A stretch of 48,337 nt of DNA from positions 1 to 48,337 of the forward strand of contig JAEELH010000209.1 in the NCBI GenBank assembly GCA_016288825.1, in the 5' to 3' direction. Origin of the DNA: Lachnospiraceae bacterium (GTDB taxonomy: Bacteria > Bacillota > Clostridia > Lachnospirales > Lachnospiraceae). This document shows positions 1 through 8,311 of this stretch, in pieces; position 1 is the first letter of the stretch, and each line of letters starts with the position of its first letter. A program made the position numbers and the translations under genes. Below the pieces are notes generated by a model. It made no database searches and was not told the origin of the DNA. It worked only from the letters and a program-made list of their open reading frames with translations.

Positions 1-31
1 TGAGTGTAATCAGATTAGAAAGGATTTATTT

Positions 32-316
32 ATGCCTGAGCAGAGCATTGAATTTCGTTATGATACCCAGCTTTTGCTTGATCTTACTGGCGTTGACGAG
101 GATGATGTGGAGGATATCGCAGATGAGATCCATGATCATATCGTAGATACTTTCCAGGGAGATGAGCTTCTTTGTGTTCCCGGAGATGAGGTCATCAAGC
201 TTCATTATCATACCAATGAGCCCTGGCTTGTACTGGAGTATTGCAGGACTCATGGGGAGATATACGACATTGTCGTCGAAGACATGGATCGTCAGACAAG
301 AGGATTACAGGGCTAA
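32..316 (+). CDS. Small DAK/FakA C-terminal-like domain protein
   Basis: A 94-residue complete ORF; an AAAGGA-type ribosome-binding site lies at about 18-24. The second half reads KLHYHTNEPWLVLEYCRTHG followed by DIVVEDM. This closely follows the C-terminal DAK phosphatase-like domain of FakA/YloV fatty-acid kinases and dihydroxyacetone-kinase-like proteins, whose pattern is V-HVHTN-PG-VLEYAL--GEL--I-IENM. The normal partners of that domain, the DAK2/DhaL kinase part and the rest of FakA, are absent, so this is a stand-alone single domain. The first half is acidic (DEDDVEDIADEIHDHIVD). It ends 14 bp before hypB and is probably cotranscribed with it, which suggests a role linked to the nickel/redox cluster rather than to fatty-acid phosphorylation. 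Family resemblance is by eye; the function is unknown. Confidence 0.7.
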   Translation: MPEQSIEFRYDTQLLLDLTGVDEDDVEDIADEIHDHIVDTFQGDELLCVPGDEVIKLHYHTNEPWLVLEYCRTHGEIYDIVVEDMDRQTRGLQG

Positions 317-330
317 TAAGAGGATTTAAA

Positions 331-1008
331 ATGGGTACAGATGCAGTAAGAGTTATAGAGATAAAAAAGAGTGTTTATGAGAACAATGACAGGGAGGCAG
401 ACAAGCTTCGCGGTGAACTCAAGGAAAAGGGGATTTTTCTTCTGAACCTTATGTCATCACCCGGAGCAGGTAAGACAACCACCCTTTCCAGGACTATAGA
501 GGCTCTCCGAGATAAGTTCCATATCGGAGTTATGGAGGCAGACATTGATTCGGATGTAGATGCCAGGCGTATTTCGGATCTGGGAGCCTGGGCTATCCAG
601 CTTCATACCGGTGGCATGTGCCATCTGGATGCAGGCATGACCAGGCAGGGTCTGGATGAGCTTACCGAGAAGGAGGTTGATCTGGCCATCCTTGAAAATG
701 TCGGTAACCTTGTTTGCCCCGCAGAGTTTGACACCGGAGCCGTTAAAAACGCCATGATCCTATCGGTTCCAGAGGGCGACGACAAGCCTCTTAAGTACCC
801 GCTGATGTTTTCCATCTGCGATGTAGTACTTATCAACAAGACCGACGTTATGCCTTATTTTGATTTTGACCTGGACAAGTGCCGTGAGTACGTGGCAATG
901 CGCAATCCCAATGCAAAAGTCATTCCGATCTGCGCTAAGACAGGCGAAGGCATGGACGAGTGGTTCTCATGGCTTGAAAATGAAGCAAAAGCTTGGAATG
1001 CTCGCTAA
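331..1008 (+). CDS. hypB: Hydrogenase/urease nickel incorporation GTPase HypB
   Basis: 225 residues. HypB is the GTPase that, with HypA, inserts Ni(II) into [NiFe]-hydrogenase or other nickel enzymes. The P-loop SPGAGKTTT is at residues 43-51. It is followed by the family-typical MEADIDSDVDARR segment, QLHTGGMCHLDAGM, LAILENVGNLVCPAEFDTGA and the guanine-specificity NKTD motif. An upstream in-frame ATG at 241 would lie inside the preceding gene. The start at 331 follows an AAGAGG ribosome-binding site and gives the usual family length, so it is preferred. There is no N-terminal histidine-rich nickel-storage stretch. The partner hypA lies 2.9 kb downstream, separated by a flavoprotein. No hypC, hypD, hypE, hypF or hydrogenase structural gene is in the window, so the nickel client is unknown. 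Confidence 0.93.
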   Translation: MGTDAVRVIEIKKSVYENNDREADKLRGELKEKGIFLLNLMSSPGAGKTTTLSRTIEALRDKFHIGVMEADIDSDVDARRISDLGAWAIQLHTGGMCHLDAGMTRQGLDELTEKEVDLAILENVGNLVCPAEFDTGAVKNAMILSVPEGDDKPLKYPLMFSICDVVLINKTDVMPYFDFDLDKCREYVAMRNPNAKVIPICAKTGEGMDEWFSWLENEAKAWNAR

Positions 1009-1075
1009 TGGGCCCCATCGCGGGAGCCGTACGGAAAAGGTTATATTTTTAAGATATAAAAGGGAGGAAATACAT

Positions 1076-3874
1076 ATGGCAGGAAAGAATCCGAATTATC
1101 CGCTGAGACCGGACTGTGCAGACGTCAGCGGCCCCATGAAACCTGCGATCGCAGAACTGGGTAAACTTATTACGGACAGAATTCCAATCAAACTTGGCAA
1201 GGCAAAGGTAACCAAGGACGATCCCGAGTACTGGGCAGTCCGCATTCTTTGCTATGATGATGAAAACATAGCCAGGTTCGTTATCGACAATTTTAAAGCT
1301 ATCAGAAAGCCCAAGACCTTTGAACAGCTCAAGGCATCATCGGGCCTTTCGGATGAGGTGCTTACCGAGATGCTTGACAAGATATCCTATACCGGACTTG
1401 TTGAGTACAACTGGGAGAATGAGCGCCATGAGAAGCAGTGGGTACTTCCCATGTTCGTTCCCGGATCAGGCGAGTTCTCCAATATGAACCTGGACCTGAT
1501 CGACGAGCATCCCGAGCTGGGACTGTTCTTTGAGCATATGACCAGGCTTCCTCTGGAAAAGGTTACCCCCATGGTGCCTCCGGGAGGAGCAGGTATCGGA
1601 ATGCATGTCATCCCCGTTGAAAAGGAAGTTGACATGTGCAACGAGTCCATCAGCATTGAGCATATTTCTCACTGGCTGGACAAGTATGAGGGTAAGTATG
1701 CAGCTTCACCCTGCTCATGCAGACGTAGTCGTATGACCTATGAAGAGGGTTGTGCAGACGATTTCCATGATTGGTGTATCGCTGTGGGCGACATGGCCGA
1801 TTATGTAGTTGAGACCAACAAGGGCGGCCGTTACATCACCAAGGAGGAGGCACTTGAGATCTTCCGCAAGGGTGAGGAAAACGGATTCGTTCATCAGATA
1901 ACCAATATCGACGGAGAGAACAAGATCTTTGCCATCTGCAACTGCAATGTCAATGTTTGCTATGCTCTTCGTACATCTCAGCTTTTCAATACACCCAATA
2001 TGTCTCGTAGTGCATATGTGGCTCATGTTGAAAAAGAGAACTGTGTTGCCTGCGGACGCTGCGTAGAGGTTTGCCCTGCCGGAGCTGTTTCATTGGGACA
2101 GAAGCTCTGCAAAAAAGACGGAAGTCAGGTTAAATATCCTAAGCATCTGCTTCCTACAGACAAGCCCTGGAGCGAGGCGGACTGGGATTGGGATTACAGA
2201 GATAACAACCGTATCGAGACCCATGAGACAGGTACTGCACCTTGTAAGACAGCCTGCCCGGCTCATATCGCTATCCAGGGATATCTGAAGCTGGCTGCTC
2301 AGGGACGTTATACAGATGCTCTTGAACTCATTAAGAAGAATAATCCTCTTCCCGCAGTCTGCGGACATATCTGTAACCGCCGCTGCGAGGATGCTTGTAC
2401 TAGAGGTACCATCGATCAGGCTATCGCCATCGACGAGGTTAAGAAGTTCATCGCCATGAAGGATCTGGATGCAGATACCAGGTTCATTCCCAAGAAGGTT
2501 ATCCCCAAGGTTGAGGGTGAGTTCGAGGAGAAGATCGCCATCATCGGTGCAGGTCCTGCGGGACTTTCATGCGCATATTATCTTGCTGAAAAGGGATACA
2601 GTCCTACTGTATTCGATCGCAATGAAAAGCCCGGCGGTATGCTGGTTTACGGCATTCCTTCATACAAACTGGAGAAGGACGTTATTGCTGCCGAGATCGA
2701 TATCATGCGTGAGCTTGGAGTTGAGTTTAAGTGCGGTGTTGAGGTTGGCAAGGATATTACACTTGATGACCTTCGTAAGCAGGGTTACAAGGCCTTCTAT
2801 ATCGCTATCGGCTGCCAGGGCGGCAGGAGCGTAGGAGTTCCCGGTGAGGATGCGGGAGAGATCTACAGTGCGGTAGATTTCCTTCGCGAGGTTAATGCCC
2901 GTGAGGCATTTGATATCAAGGGCGATGTTGTAGTTGTCGGCGGTGGTAATGTTGCCATCGATTGCTCCAGAGATGCAGTCAGGGTCGGTGCCGGCAAGGT
3001 TTATCAGTATTCGCTGGAGACCAGAGATATTATGCCTGCAGCAGATGAGGAGATCGAAGAGGCTGAGGAAGACGGCGTTATCTTCGGTGGAGGCTGGGGC
3101 CCCAAGGAGATCCTCAAGGATTCCGAGGGCAATGTTTCCGGTATCGTATTCAAGAAGTGTACTCAGGTCAAGGATGCTGACGGAAGGTTTAATCCTCAGT
3201 ATGACGAGAATGATACTGTTACCATCGAGTGCAAGCACGTTGTCCTTGCCGTAGGTCAGTCCATCGTTTGGGGAGATCTTCTTGCAGGTTCCAAGGTTGA
3301 ACTTGGTAGAGGCAACGGGGCGGTTGCAGATCCCGTTACCTACCAGACAGCGGAGGCAGATATCTTCGTTGGTGGAGATGTATATACAGGACCCAAGTTT
3401 GTAATCGATGCTATAGCTGCCGGCAAAGAAGCGGCAACTTCCATCCACAGATTCGTTCAGCCTCATGCTTCACTTACAATCGGACGTAACCGTAATTATT
3501 ACGTGGAGCTTGACAAGGACGATATCAGTGTGGAACAGTATGATAACAGTTCAAGGCAGATCCCCGGCAAAAAGTCCGGTGGAGATCCGAAGTCATTCCG
3601 TGACCAGAAGCTGGTATTTACAGAGGAGCAGGTCAAGACAGAGACGGCTCGTTGCCTTTCATGCGGTGCTTCCATCGTTGATGAGAATCAGTGTATAGGT
3701 TGCGGACTTTGCACAACAAGATGCGAGTTTGATGCGATCCATCTTCATAGAGATCACCCCGAGTGCTCTGTGATGAGACGCAGTGAGGACAAGCTCAAGT
3801 ATGTTCTTCCTCACGGATTGGCACAGGCTATCAAGGTTAAATTCAAGAATAAGACAACACCGGATTACAGGTGA
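1076..3874 (+). CDS. Multi-cluster Fe-S flavoprotein, GltD-type NAD(P)H oxidoreductase
   Basis: 932 residues from the ATG at 1076, behind a GGGAGG ribosome-binding site; the ORF is open further upstream but overlaps hypB. Residues 1-310 hold two cysteine groups, PCSCRRSRMTYEEGC and AICNCNVNVC, of no class I can name. A ferredoxin motif CVACGRCVEVCPAG starts near residue 323. A GltD-like N-terminal Fe-S domain (CKTACPAH ... CGHICNRRCEDACTRG) spans about 390-465. The FAD-binding GAGPAG lies near 489, the NAD(P)-binding GGGNVA near 622, and a C-terminal CIGCGLCTTRCEFDA cluster near 874. The second half is the glutamate-synthase small-subunit/NfnB-like electron-transfer module. It lies between hypB and hypA, with hypA starting 4 bp after its stop, so cotranscription is very likely. 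A role in electron transfer tied to a nickel enzyme is inference; the substrate is unknown. Confidence 0.85.
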   Translation: MAGKNPNYPLRPDCADVSGPMKPAIAELGKLITDRIPIKLGKAKVTKDDPEYWAVRILCYDDENIARFVIDNFKAIRKPKTFEQLKASSGLSDEVLTEMLDKISYTGLVEYNWENERHEKQWVLPMFVPGSGEFSNMNLDLIDEHPELGLFFEHMTRLPLEKVTPMVPPGGAGIGMHVIPVEKEVDMCNESISIEHISHWLDKYEGKYAASPCSCRRSRMTYEEGCADDFHDWCIAVGDMADYVVETNKGGRYITKEEALEIFRKGEENGFVHQITNIDGENKIFAICNCNVNVCYALRTSQLFNTPNMSRSAYVAHVEKENCVACGRCVEVCPAGAVSLGQKLCKKDGSQVKYPKHLLPTDKPWSEADWDWDYRDNNRIETHETGTAPCKTACPAHIAIQGYLKLAAQGRYTDALELIKKNNPLPAVCGHICNRRCEDACTRGTIDQAIAIDEVKKFIAMKDLDADTRFIPKKVIPKVEGEFEEKIAIIGAGPAGLSCAYYLAEKGYSPTVFDRNEKPGGMLVYGIPSYKLEKDVIAAEIDIMRELGVEFKCGVEVGKDITLDDLRKQGYKAFYIAIGCQGGRSVGVPGEDAGEIYSAVDFLREVNAREAFDIKGDVVVVGGGNVAIDCSRDAVRVGAGKVYQYSLETRDIMPAADEEIEEAEEDGVIFGGGWGPKEILKDSEGNVSGIVFKKCTQVKDADGRFNPQYDENDTVTIECKHVVLAVGQSIVWGDLLAGSKVELGRGNGAVADPVTYQTAEADIFVGGDVYTGPKFVIDAIAAGKEAATSIHRFVQPHASLTIGRNRNYYVELDKDDISVEQYDNSSRQIPGKKSGGDPKSFRDQKLVFTEEQVKTETARCLSCGASIVDENQCIGCGLCTTRCEFDAIHLHRDHPECSVMRRSEDKLKYVLPHGLAQAIKVKFKNKTTPDYR

Positions 3875-3878
3875 TAAG

Positions 3879-4223
3879 ATGCACGAATTAGGAGTAGTTT
3901 TTCATATTATCGACCAGGTTGAAGAGGTTGCGGCGGAAAACGATGTCACAAGGATCGATTCCGTAACCCTTCAGCTGGGCGAGGTATCTACGGTTATACC
4001 GTCCTATCTTACGGATTGCTGGGACTGGGCCAAGAAGAAGCATGAGCTTTTGCTGGAGGCAAAACTGGTAGTTGAAAAGATAGAAGCCGTTACTTTTTGC
4101 GAGGATTGCAAGCAGACGTATCCCACGGTTGAGTACGGCAAGACCTGTCCACACTGCGGTAGCGGCAATACCTACCTGGTGCAGGGCAATGAATTTATGA
4201 TAAAAGAGATAGAGGCAGTTTAG
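3879..4223 (+). CDS. hypA: Nickel metallochaperone HypA
   Basis: 114 residues, normal HypA length. HypA binds nickel through its N-terminal MHE and passes it to HypB and the target enzyme. This protein begins Met-His-Glu-Leu, so the ATG at 3879 is the only start that leaves the nickel ligand at the mature N-terminus, although the frame is open upstream. The structural zinc site is two CXXC pairs, CEDC and CPHC, separated by a short linker (residues about 74-95). It follows the flavoprotein stop by 4 bp. It is the last gene of the nickel cluster; the next gene is 56 bp downstream and unrelated. Confidence 0.92.
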   Translation: MHELGVVFHIIDQVEEVAAENDVTRIDSVTLQLGEVSTVIPSYLTDCWDWAKKKHELLLEAKLVVEKIEAVTFCEDCKQTYPTVEYGKTCPHCGSGNTYLVQGNEFMIKEIEAV

Positions 4224-4279
4224 CCGGGGGCAGATGCTGAGCCAATCAGTGTCTGGCTTGACAGTCAGGGGAGTCATTA

Positions 4280-6787
4280 ATGGACGAGAACAAGTTGGAC
4301 CTAACTGAATATGTGCTGGAAAACTTTGATGCAGCTCAGAAAAATGAATGGATCAAAGTTTACTACCAGCCTGTTATCCGAACTCTTTCCAGGGAACTCT
4401 GCGGTATGGAGGCGCTTGCAAGGTGGGATGATCCTGTTCATGGACTTCTTTCACCGGGAGTTTTTATACCTGTATTGGAAAGTGCAGGAAGGATCCATGA
4501 ACTGGATATTTTCATGTTGCAGATGATCTGTCGCGACTACAGGGATTATTTCAAAAAGAACAGTTTTTTGATCCCCGTATCCATGAACCTTTCCCGCGCG
4601 GATTTTGATAATACTGATATCTTCGCACATATCATAAGGACGGTTGGGGATTATGCCGTTCCCAGAGAGCTGCTTCATCTGGAGATCACAGAGAGCATGC
4701 TTGGAAGCAATCAGGAATTCATGGTTGAGCAGATCAAGAGGTTCCATGATGAGGGTTTCCAGGTTTGGATGGATGACTTCGGCAGTGAGTATTCCTCACT
4801 GAATTCGCTCAAGGATTACGATTTTGACGAGCTCAAGATCGATATGAGATTCCTGAACAATTTTTCCGTTCGTTCGCAGAAGATCATAGCTGCCGTTGTC
4901 AATATGGCAAAGCAGATCGGCATCAAGACTCTGGCAGAGGGTGTGGAGACAGAGGAACAGTTTGAGTTTCTTCGGTCCATAGGTTGCGAAAAGACTCAGG
5001 GCTTTTATTTTGGACGTCCTATGCCCAAGGAGCAGCTTTCTGAGCATCTTAAGGAGCACAGTATAGATATCGAGCCCCTTTCCAAACGCAAGTATTACAC
5101 CCAGATAGGCAAGGTTAATTTCCTTAGCCCCACGCCTTTTGACGCCTTTACGGACAGGAATACATACAGAGATTATATAGAAAATCAGATACCTCTTGCC
5201 ATCGCTGAGTACGCCAATGACAAGCTTAAGTTTATTTTCCAAAATGACGCTTTCAAGCGTGAACTAAAGTCAATGGGCGTTAAGGGCTCCAGAGAACTGG
5301 AAGCTCTGTTTCGCGTTAAGCAGGGAAGCGTCTACGAGAAATTCAAGGCAGTTCTTACTCAGGCCGCTACAAAAAAGAAGGACGTGGGAATAGATTTCGT
5401 AAGAGGTGAGGATTATTGTGCAGCGCGGGTTTGCAGACTTGCAAGCTTCCCTCAGGGCATGGCGTTTCTTATCACCACAAGGAACCTTTCCAACAGCGGT
5501 ATGGGCATGCAGCAGGCCAATATGGATGCCAGCCTCAGATCTATCCTGTCTATTTATAACAGGATAGATTACATAGATGTTAAGACCTGGAAGGCTAGGA
5601 ATCTGTATCAGAGTTCCAAACTCAGATGGTCAAGGACAGAGGATGATCTGTCAAGTACGGTAGCGGACTTTGCCAAGTCGGAGCTTCATCCGGATGATCG
5701 CCACAGATATCTGGATTATATGGATATGTCTACGCTGGCTGATCGTATGCGCAAGGCGCCTGAGGGCCGTCTTTCCAATATCTTCCGTGTCAAAACTGTT
5801 AATGGAGAGTATATCTGGACAGAGTTTGACATGGTTTATGAGAGTCTTAACGGCGAGGAAGCGGTGCTTTCCTGTTTGAGACATCTTTCCGAAAGAGAGG
5901 TCAATCAGATCGCCAAGCTCATGGGCGGGGGAAGCGTTGGAGAGTCCGGAGAGATATCCGGAGAGATCCTTTGGAGGAACTTTGTTTCCGAGTCCGATAT
6001 CGCCCTGTTCTGGAAGGATCGTGACAGGCGGTTTTTAGGAGTTAATCAGACTTTCCTGGATTATTACAACATGGAGAGCAGCGAAGAGCTCATCGGCAAA
6101 AATGACGAAGAGATGGGCTGGCATGTTGATCCGGATCCCTATAAGAATGCGGAGCGGAGAGTTATAGAATCCGGTGACAAGATCATGAGGTTTCCGGGTA
6201 AGTGCATAAAGGGCGGTATTCCAAGAGAGATAGCCTCTACCAAGGTGCCTGTCTATGACGCTAATGGCAAGATCCAGGGCTTGCTTGGATATTTTGTGGA
6301 TCTTACTCAGCTTAGGGCTACCGGTGCTGAGGCAGAGAGACTTTCCTTTACAGATGATCTTACCGGATTGCTCAATCTCCGTGGCCTTATGGAAAACGCC
6401 ATGAGGTACATCGAGAGTTACCATATGCGCCGCATTGATTTTGCTGTGTTGTTTATCGATATCAAGAACTTCAAATCCATCAATGAGTTTTACGGACTCA
6501 GCTTTGGTGATAAGGTTTTGATAGCTGCAGCGCATATAGTCAGGGACATTATCGGAGTCAAGGGTATAGTGTCTCGCATTGGAAGTGACCATTTTATTTC
6601 TCTTGTTCAATACAACAATGAAGAAGAGATTGAAATAATGGAAGATCGGATCAGAGGAGGACTTTCACATCTTCATTATGTGGGAGATGAGGAGATCACT
6701 CTGTATGTATCCGTAGGAAGTGGGCTTTTCTCCGAATCGGAAGATATGGAGTTGCTCAGAAAGATGGTACTTGATAGGACAAAATAA
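4280..6787 (+). CDS. EAL-PAS-GGDEF cyclic-di-GMP protein
   Basis: 835 residues, no transmembrane segment. The EAL domain comes first (about 20-265) and keeps the phosphodiesterase signature: E44 of the EAL motif (MEALARWDD), SMNLSR, LEITES, the DDFG metal motif at D165-D166, KIDMRF, LAEGVET and QGFYFGRP. Residues about 290-700 contain at least two PAS-like sensor segments, the last being FWKDRDRRFLGVNQTFLDYY onward. The C-terminal GGDEF domain starts at SFTDDLTGLLN, but the active-site loop reads GSDHF (residues 768-772) instead of GGDEF/GGEEF, so cyclase activity is doubtful. The domain order is the reverse of the common GGDEF-EAL. Most likely it degrades c-di-GMP under PAS control, with the GGDEF-like domain regulatory. 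thrH follows by 13 bp. Confidence 0.9.
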   Translation: MDENKLDLTEYVLENFDAAQKNEWIKVYYQPVIRTLSRELCGMEALARWDDPVHGLLSPGVFIPVLESAGRIHELDIFMLQMICRDYRDYFKKNSFLIPVSMNLSRADFDNTDIFAHIIRTVGDYAVPRELLHLEITESMLGSNQEFMVEQIKRFHDEGFQVWMDDFGSEYSSLNSLKDYDFDELKIDMRFLNNFSVRSQKIIAAVVNMAKQIGIKTLAEGVETEEQFEFLRSIGCEKTQGFYFGRPMPKEQLSEHLKEHSIDIEPLSKRKYYTQIGKVNFLSPTPFDAFTDRNTYRDYIENQIPLAIAEYANDKLKFIFQNDAFKRELKSMGVKGSRELEALFRVKQGSVYEKFKAVLTQAATKKKDVGIDFVRGEDYCAARVCRLASFPQGMAFLITTRNLSNSGMGMQQANMDASLRSILSIYNRIDYIDVKTWKARNLYQSSKLRWSRTEDDLSSTVADFAKSELHPDDRHRYLDYMDMSTLADRMRKAPEGRLSNIFRVKTVNGEYIWTEFDMVYESLNGEEAVLSCLRHLSEREVNQIAKLMGGGSVGESGEISGEILWRNFVSESDIALFWKDRDRRFLGVNQTFLDYYNMESSEELIGKNDEEMGWHVDPDPYKNAERRVIESGDKIMRFPGKCIKGGIPREIASTKVPVYDANGKIQGLLGYFVDLTQLRATGAEAERLSFTDDLTGLLNLRGLMENAMRYIESYHMRRIDFAVLFIDIKNFKSINEFYGLSFGDKVLIAAAHIVRDIIGVKGIVSRIGSDHFISLVQYNNEEEIEIMEDRIRGGLSHLHYVGDEEITLYVSVGSGLFSESEDMELLRKMVLDRTK

Positions 6788-6800
6788 CAGGAGGTATTAA

Positions 6801-7406
6801 ATGGATGTAGTGTGTCTTGATCTGGAGGGGGTTTTGGTTCCGGAAATATGGATCGCCTTTTCAAAGGAGAGTGGTATTCCGGAGCTTTCTAGGACAACAA
6901 GGGATGAACCTGATTATGACAAACTCATGAAGTTCAGACTGGATATACTTGCCAGAGAGGGGATGGGACTTTCGGATATTGAGAAGACTATCTCACGTAT
7001 AGATCCACTGCCGGGGGCCAGGGATTTTCTTGACAAGCTCAGAACACGCACACAGGTGATCATCATTTCCGACACCTTTACACAATTTGCCAAGCCGCTT
7101 ATGGAAAAGCTTGGCTGGCCTACACTTTTCTGCAACAGTCTGGTGGTAGGCGAGGATGGCATGATCACAGACTACAAGATGCGTTGTAAGAATTCCAAAA
7201 AGACTACAGTAGAGCATCTTCAGGCTATGGGCTTTGATACTATTGCAGCCGGGGACAGCTACAATGATCTGGCTATGATCGAGATCTCCAAGGCAGGCTT
7301 TTTGTTCAGGACCACGGATGAGCTTCGCAATGCACATCCTGAGTACCCTGCATTTGAAGAGTATGACGAGTTTTATAAGGCTATTGAGGGCGCTCTGGAG
7401 GGTTGA
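6801..7406 (+). CDS. thrH: ThrH-type phosphoserine phosphatase / homoserine phosphotransferase
   Basis: 201 residues, the full ThrH length, behind an AGGAGG ribosome-binding site at about 6790. It opens with CLDLEGVLVPEIWIAFS, which is almost identical to the Pseudomonas ThrH opening; the HAD nucleophile is D7. HAD motif II is IIISDTF and motif IV is AAGDSYNDLAMI. ThrH dephosphorylates phosphoserine and can transfer phosphate to homoserine, so it can serve serine or threonine synthesis. It sits directly behind the c-di-GMP gene with no amino-acid biosynthesis neighbour. Its stop codon overlaps the -35 element of the next promoter. Confidence 0.9.
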   Translation: MDVVCLDLEGVLVPEIWIAFSKESGIPELSRTTRDEPDYDKLMKFRLDILAREGMGLSDIEKTISRIDPLPGARDFLDKLRTRTQVIIISDTFTQFAKPLMEKLGWPTLFCNSLVVGEDGMITDYKMRCKNSKKTTVEHLQAMGFDTIAAGDSYNDLAMIEISKAGFLFRTTDELRNAHPEYPAFEEYDEFYKAIEGALEG

Positions 7407-7431
7407 CTTTTTCGGAAAAATAGCCGATAAT
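7403..7431 (+). promoter_or_regulatory. Sigma-A promoter for the DUF6033-like gene
   Basis: TTGACT (7403-7408), a 17-bp spacer and GATAAT (7426-7431). The -35 box contains the thrH stop codon. Transcription should start near 7438, leaving a leader of about 80 nt. The leader contains a hairpin at 7469-7490 (GGTGGTAA paired with TTACCGCC). Confidence 0.75.
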
Positions 7432-7519
7432 ATATACGGGAGTCTCTCCATTTTTTGAGGGATCCGAGGGTGGTAAAAGGACTTACCGCCGCCATTTCAT
7501 TTTACAAGGAGGTATGTTT

Positions 7520-8308
7520 ATGGGAATGGTCAATGATATCGGAAGAGCCTATGCCTCTCAGAATGCATACGCTAATTCCAAGGCACAGCGCTCAGTTAGG
7601 AGCGAGCAGTCTCTCCCCGAGGCGGTTGAGAGCACTGACAAGACCGGTAAGATTACCGGTAAGACTATCGGAGATGTTAAGCTTTCCGATGGAGCAGCTA
7701 AGGTTTATGACGAGCTCAAGTCCAAGTATGGAGATATGGAGTTCATCCTTGTTTCTGAAAAGGACAAAAAGCAGGTAGAGGCTAACGCCGCAAAGTATGG
7801 CACGGTAGGCAAGACAGTTGTTCTCATCAATGAGGACAAGCTGGAGAAGATGGCAAGCGATGAGTCCTATCGCAAAAAGGTAGAGGGCATCATCACATCT
7901 TCCAGAGATCAGATCGCCGCAGCCAAGGAGCAGCTTGCCAATTCACCTATCGGCAGTGGTGTCAAGACTATCGGCATCAAAGTTGGTGAGGATGGCAAGA
8001 CGTCATTCTTTGCAGACGTTGACAAGAATGCCAAGTCAGCTTCGGATGCTCAGAAGCAGCGCATAGAGAAGAAGCGCGAGGAGAGAGCTAAGGAAGCCAA
8101 GGCTGACAAAAAGCGTACAGAAAAAGAAAAATTCCAGGAGCGGATCGAGAAGCGTCGTAGCGAGCGAGAGGATATCGAGACCGTTGAGTCCGAGTCCATG
8201 GAAGACCTCATTCGCAAGATAGAAAATGTTTCTTACAGTTCCATGAGCGATTCTGTTATGACAGATGAGGAAAAGGCTCTTGGTGGCAGCATCGATTTCA
8301 AGGGATAG
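7520..8308 (+). CDS. DUF6033-like cytoplasmic protein with charged C-terminus
   Basis: 262 residues. Three in-frame ATGs lie close together. The AAGGAGG site at 7506-7512 is only 1 bp from the ATG at 7514 but 7 bp from the ATG at 7520, so 7520 is chosen. No signal peptide or transmembrane segment. Residues about 45-150 resemble the Lachnospiraceae family DUF6033 (KVYDELKSKYG ... TVVLINEDKLEKMASDE). Residues about 175-225 are a Lys/Arg/Glu-rich stretch likely to form a long helix or coiled coil (KKREERAKEAKADKKR). The C-terminus ends in GGSIDFKG. It has its own promoter and is followed after 3 bp by an anchored phosphoesterase-fold gene. The family assignment is from memory of the pattern; the function is unknown. 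Confidence 0.72.
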   Translation: MGMVNDIGRAYASQNAYANSKAQRSVRSEQSLPEAVESTDKTGKITGKTIGDVKLSDGAAKVYDELKSKYGDMEFILVSEKDKKQVEANAAKYGTVGKTVVLINEDKLEKMASDESYRKKVEGIITSSRDQIAAAKEQLANSPIGSGVKTIGIKVGEDGKTSFFADVDKNAKSASDAQKQRIEKKREERAKEAKADKKRTEKEKFQERIEKRRSEREDIETVESESMEDLIRKIENVSYSSMSDSVMTDEEKALGGSIDFKG

Positions 8309-8311
8309 TTT

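Noticed and set aside
2660-3466. 268-codon ORF on the minus strand
   Set aside because: It lies wholly inside the flavoprotein's FAD/NAD domains, has no family resemblance or ribosome-binding site, and arises from codon bias of the real gene.
4224-4279. Terminator after hypA
   Set aside because: AGCCA/TGGCT can pair, but the stem is short and there is no T-tract.
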